Positions 62,504 through 64,000 of a stretch of 64,000 bases of DNA are shown piece after piece (position 1 is the stretch's first letter; the number at the start of each line of letters is the position of its first letter). The position numbers and the translations under genes are program-made. This DNA is from UBA5614 sp963667535 (GTDB lineage Bacteria > Cloacimonadota > Cloacimonadia > Cloacimonadales > Cloacimonadaceae). Under the pieces are notes generated by a model, which made no database searches, had not been told where the DNA came from, and saw only the letters and a program-made list of their open reading frames with translations. The stretch lies in assembly GCA_963667535.2 (NCBI GenBank), contig CAXXDU010000002.1, positions 806,001-870,000 on the forward strand, in the 5' to 3' direction.

Positions 62504-63766
62504 TTAATAAAATCTCAGTGTTTTCATCCTGTAATTGATACTGACAGGTTGCTTACTCAGGAAAGGATATCCCAATATTCCATTTATTTTCAAACCATAA
62601 GCATTATTGATCTCAGAGATATCAGAAAAGGCATAAGTCAGATCCGGAAAGCTGAGTTTATTTACAGTAGTCATGGCAATATCTCCGGTTTTAACTGTTA
62701 TCATATTGAGATCAGCTCCACGCAGAGTATCGGTCTGCACATTCTTCAGTTCCTTTTCGTATTTTGCTAAAAAGTCATCATCCAGCAGGCATGCCTGAGC
62801 GCCGGTATCCAACCCCATAGTCATTTGCTTCTTGCCGACTTTTGCCTTGAGACAGGCGATATGTCCCATTACAGTGAGTTTAACTTCCGATACCCAACCG
62901 CTGAGCTTATCAGGCTCTTCCAGTTCTCCGCTATCTTTGAGTTTGTAGAGTTTCAGCTTTTTGTTGGAATAATCAAAGTAGGTTTCAAAGGGTTCCAGTT
63001 CAGCTTTACTGATTAATCCCACAAACTTGATGCCGAGTTCAGCTTCCAAGTGGCTCAAATCCATGGAAACGGTATCGAACGATTGATAGCTTCCTCCACC
63101 CCAGGTAAAATTTGAGACATGTGCAAAACCCATATCCTGCACGCTTCCGCCAATTCCCTGAGCAGAGCCTACCACAATATTGCTTCCGGTGGAATCGGCC
63201 TGAGAATTCATTACCAACATCGGCGCTCCTGTATCGAGAATGAACTTCACGTTGTTACCGTTCAATTCAACAGGTATGATGATGATACCGTTTACCAGTT
63301 CAAAGTCGATTTCAGCGTAAGGGTTCAATGTGCGGTTATCAGCGCTTACCATATCACCCGGTCTTTGTGCACGTAGCATGGAACAGCTTAGAACTTTATT
63401 GTCCTTATCCAGTTCAAACTCCACATCAGTGATTCTGTTATTAGTATTCATACTGATAATGTAAATTGTACCATAGGTTCCCTGTCTATGACTTTTATTG
63501 AGGTATTGGGTTATCTTCATGGGAAAGTTGCTAAAAAGCTGTGACAAAGCCTGTTTCATATATTCTTCTGGAACTCCCTCAATCTCGAAATCCTTCGAAA
63601 TATACTTTGCTGCCGTTCCATAAGAATGTTTGTTTAATCCTTCAATAAATTTCTGAATACTTTCCGGTACAGCGTTCGCCTGCTTAGCTGTTTCTGCTGC
63701 CCATAATCCCATCCCTGCTGCCATTAGTAGCAACAGAATCAACATCATTTTATTAAAATAATGCAT
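62504..63766 (-). CDS. Exported two-lobe retropepsin-like aspartic protease
   Basis: A 420-residue protein. AGGAG lies six bases before ATG 63766, so I prefer this start over the upstream ATG at 63781. The signal peptide is MHYFNKMMLILLLLMAAGMGLWAA. Residues about 32-130 look like a small alpha+beta domain (ESIQKFIEGLNKHSYG). Two clan AA lobes follow. The first has DTG at 178-180 (KFILDTGAPMLVMNS) and downstream IKFVGLIS; the second has DTG at 320-322 (MGLDTGAQACLLDD) and KINGILGYPFLS. Retropepsins usually carry one DTG per chain and dimerise; here both are in one chain, as in pepsins. It is probably a periplasmic or secreted protease. Substrate unknown. Confidence 0.8.
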   Translation of the reverse strand: MHYFNKMMLILLLLMAAGMGLWAAETAKQANAVPESIQKFIEGLNKHSYGTAAKYISKDFEIEGVPEEYMKQALSQLFSNFPMKITQYLNKSHRQGTYGTIYIISMNTNNRITDVEFELDKDNKVLSCSMLRAQRPGDMVSADNRTLNPYAEIDFELVNGIIIIPVELNGNNVKFILDTGAPMLVMNSQADSTGSNIVVGSAQGIGGSVQDMGFAHVSNFTWGGGSYQSFDTVSMDLSHLEAELGIKFVGLISKAELEPFETYFDYSNKKLKLYKLKDSGELEEPDKLSGWVSEVKLTVMGHIACLKAKVGKKQMTMGLDTGAQACLLDDDFLAKYEKELKNVQTDTLRGADLNMITVKTGDIAMTTVNKLSFPDLTYAFSDISEINNAYGLKINGILGYPFLSKQPVSINYRMKTLRFY

Positions 63767-63933
63767 AGACGCTCCTATCATTTTTTGCTCTGAAGAGTCA
63801 CGATATCACAGAATCTTTACCGGTATAGCTTTTTGATAGAGAAACACAGAGATGTAAAGTGTAAGGTATCCTCATAATCACTTAATCACCTAATCACCAA
63901 ATCACTGTTCCACCATTACACTGTTCCACTTTT
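63767..63933. other. Spacer with minisatellite fragments
   Basis: No gene. Contains CACTTAATCACCTAATCACC and CACTGTTCCACCATTACACT repeats between two - strand genes; related to the other TTCCACTGTTTCAC minisatellites. Confidence 0.5.
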
Positions 63934-64000
63934 TTATCGTATCAGCGTGATGTTGCTTGTCCGAATCCGCTCAGTCTTGTATGTGTTCCATGTCTTTATG
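63934..64000 (-). CDS. 3' end of a further secreted protein with sorting domain (partial)
   Basis: On the - strand an open frame enters from the window edge and ends at TAA 63934-63936. The 21 visible residues end KTERIRTSNITLIR. This basic, strand-forming ending with a final hydrophobic-Arg resembles the last strand of the FlgD-like sorting domains in this window (for example TTTQKVVLAK and HKTLKLLKL). Too little is visible to name the protein. Confidence 0.45.
   Translation of the reverse strand, partial: IKTWNTYKTERIRTSNITLIR

Overview
The window is a gene-dense chromosomal segment of a moderately AT-rich bacterium. Shine-Dalgarno sites are canonical and several promoters resemble TTGACA/TATTAT. 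The most telling feature is a large set of secreted multidomain proteins that end in a FlgD-like C-terminal sorting domain (YPNPFN, then YNxKGQKVK, then WDGxD, then SGIYFIK). This style is typical of the FCB group, and together with the protease repertoire and the repeats it points to Candidatus Cloacimonadota (Cloacimonas-like). That assignment is inference, because there is no rRNA or marker phylogeny in the window.

Layout. (1) 1-4814 is a housekeeping run on the + strand: the C-terminal part of the RseP site-2 protease, a PaaI-type thioesterase, a membrane-anchored double helix-hairpin-helix protein, an uncharacterised protein, a 57-residue four-cysteine protein, rsmD and cysS. The genes overlap or are tightly spaced, so they probably form one transcription unit. 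(2) 4831-9669 holds a perfect inverted-repeat element, a propeller lipoprotein, a SIMPL-domain protein, a repeat-rich spacer, and clpB behind a promoter with two inverted repeats. (3) 9975-29243 is dominated by secreted proteins: a 1426-residue adhesin-like protein, a C10 (streptopain-like) peptidase with cohesin-like domains, two tandem M28 peptidases and an FG-GAP propeller protein. A ferredoxin, a PDZ outer-membrane-like protein and an FAD-dependent reductase are interspersed. (4) 29494-46964 is a 17.5 kb protease island: M6 metalloprotease, two very large gingipain-like C25 peptidases, and an M14 carboxypeptidase whose start codon overlaps the stop of the second C25 gene. (5) 47322-56322 lies mainly on the - strand: an RCC1-repeat secreted protein, a MrfA/YprA-like helicase with an HNH endonuclease motif inserted in it, a GxxExxY protein bracketed by repeats, and another sorted secreted protein. 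(6) 56535-64000 has two paralogous sorted proteins with almost identical 3' ends, a two-DTG aspartic protease, and the last codons of a further sorted protein running off the window.

Spacers between the secreted-protein genes are full of small dispersed repeats. The most interesting are REP-like hairpins: a GTAG head, a 21-22 nt imperfect palindrome with a fixed T.G wobble at the fourth pair, and different but always compensated stem sequences. They are arranged in inverted pairs like BIMEs. Other repeats include perfect 27-bp inverted repeats, a composite modular repeat present three times, a 93/96-bp tandem repeat, and GTGAAACGG-type minisatellites.

The gene set suggests a heterotrophic anaerobe that exports proteases to digest protein outside the cell. 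RseP and ClpB cover envelope and protein quality control. I saw no tRNA, rRNA or CRISPR array.
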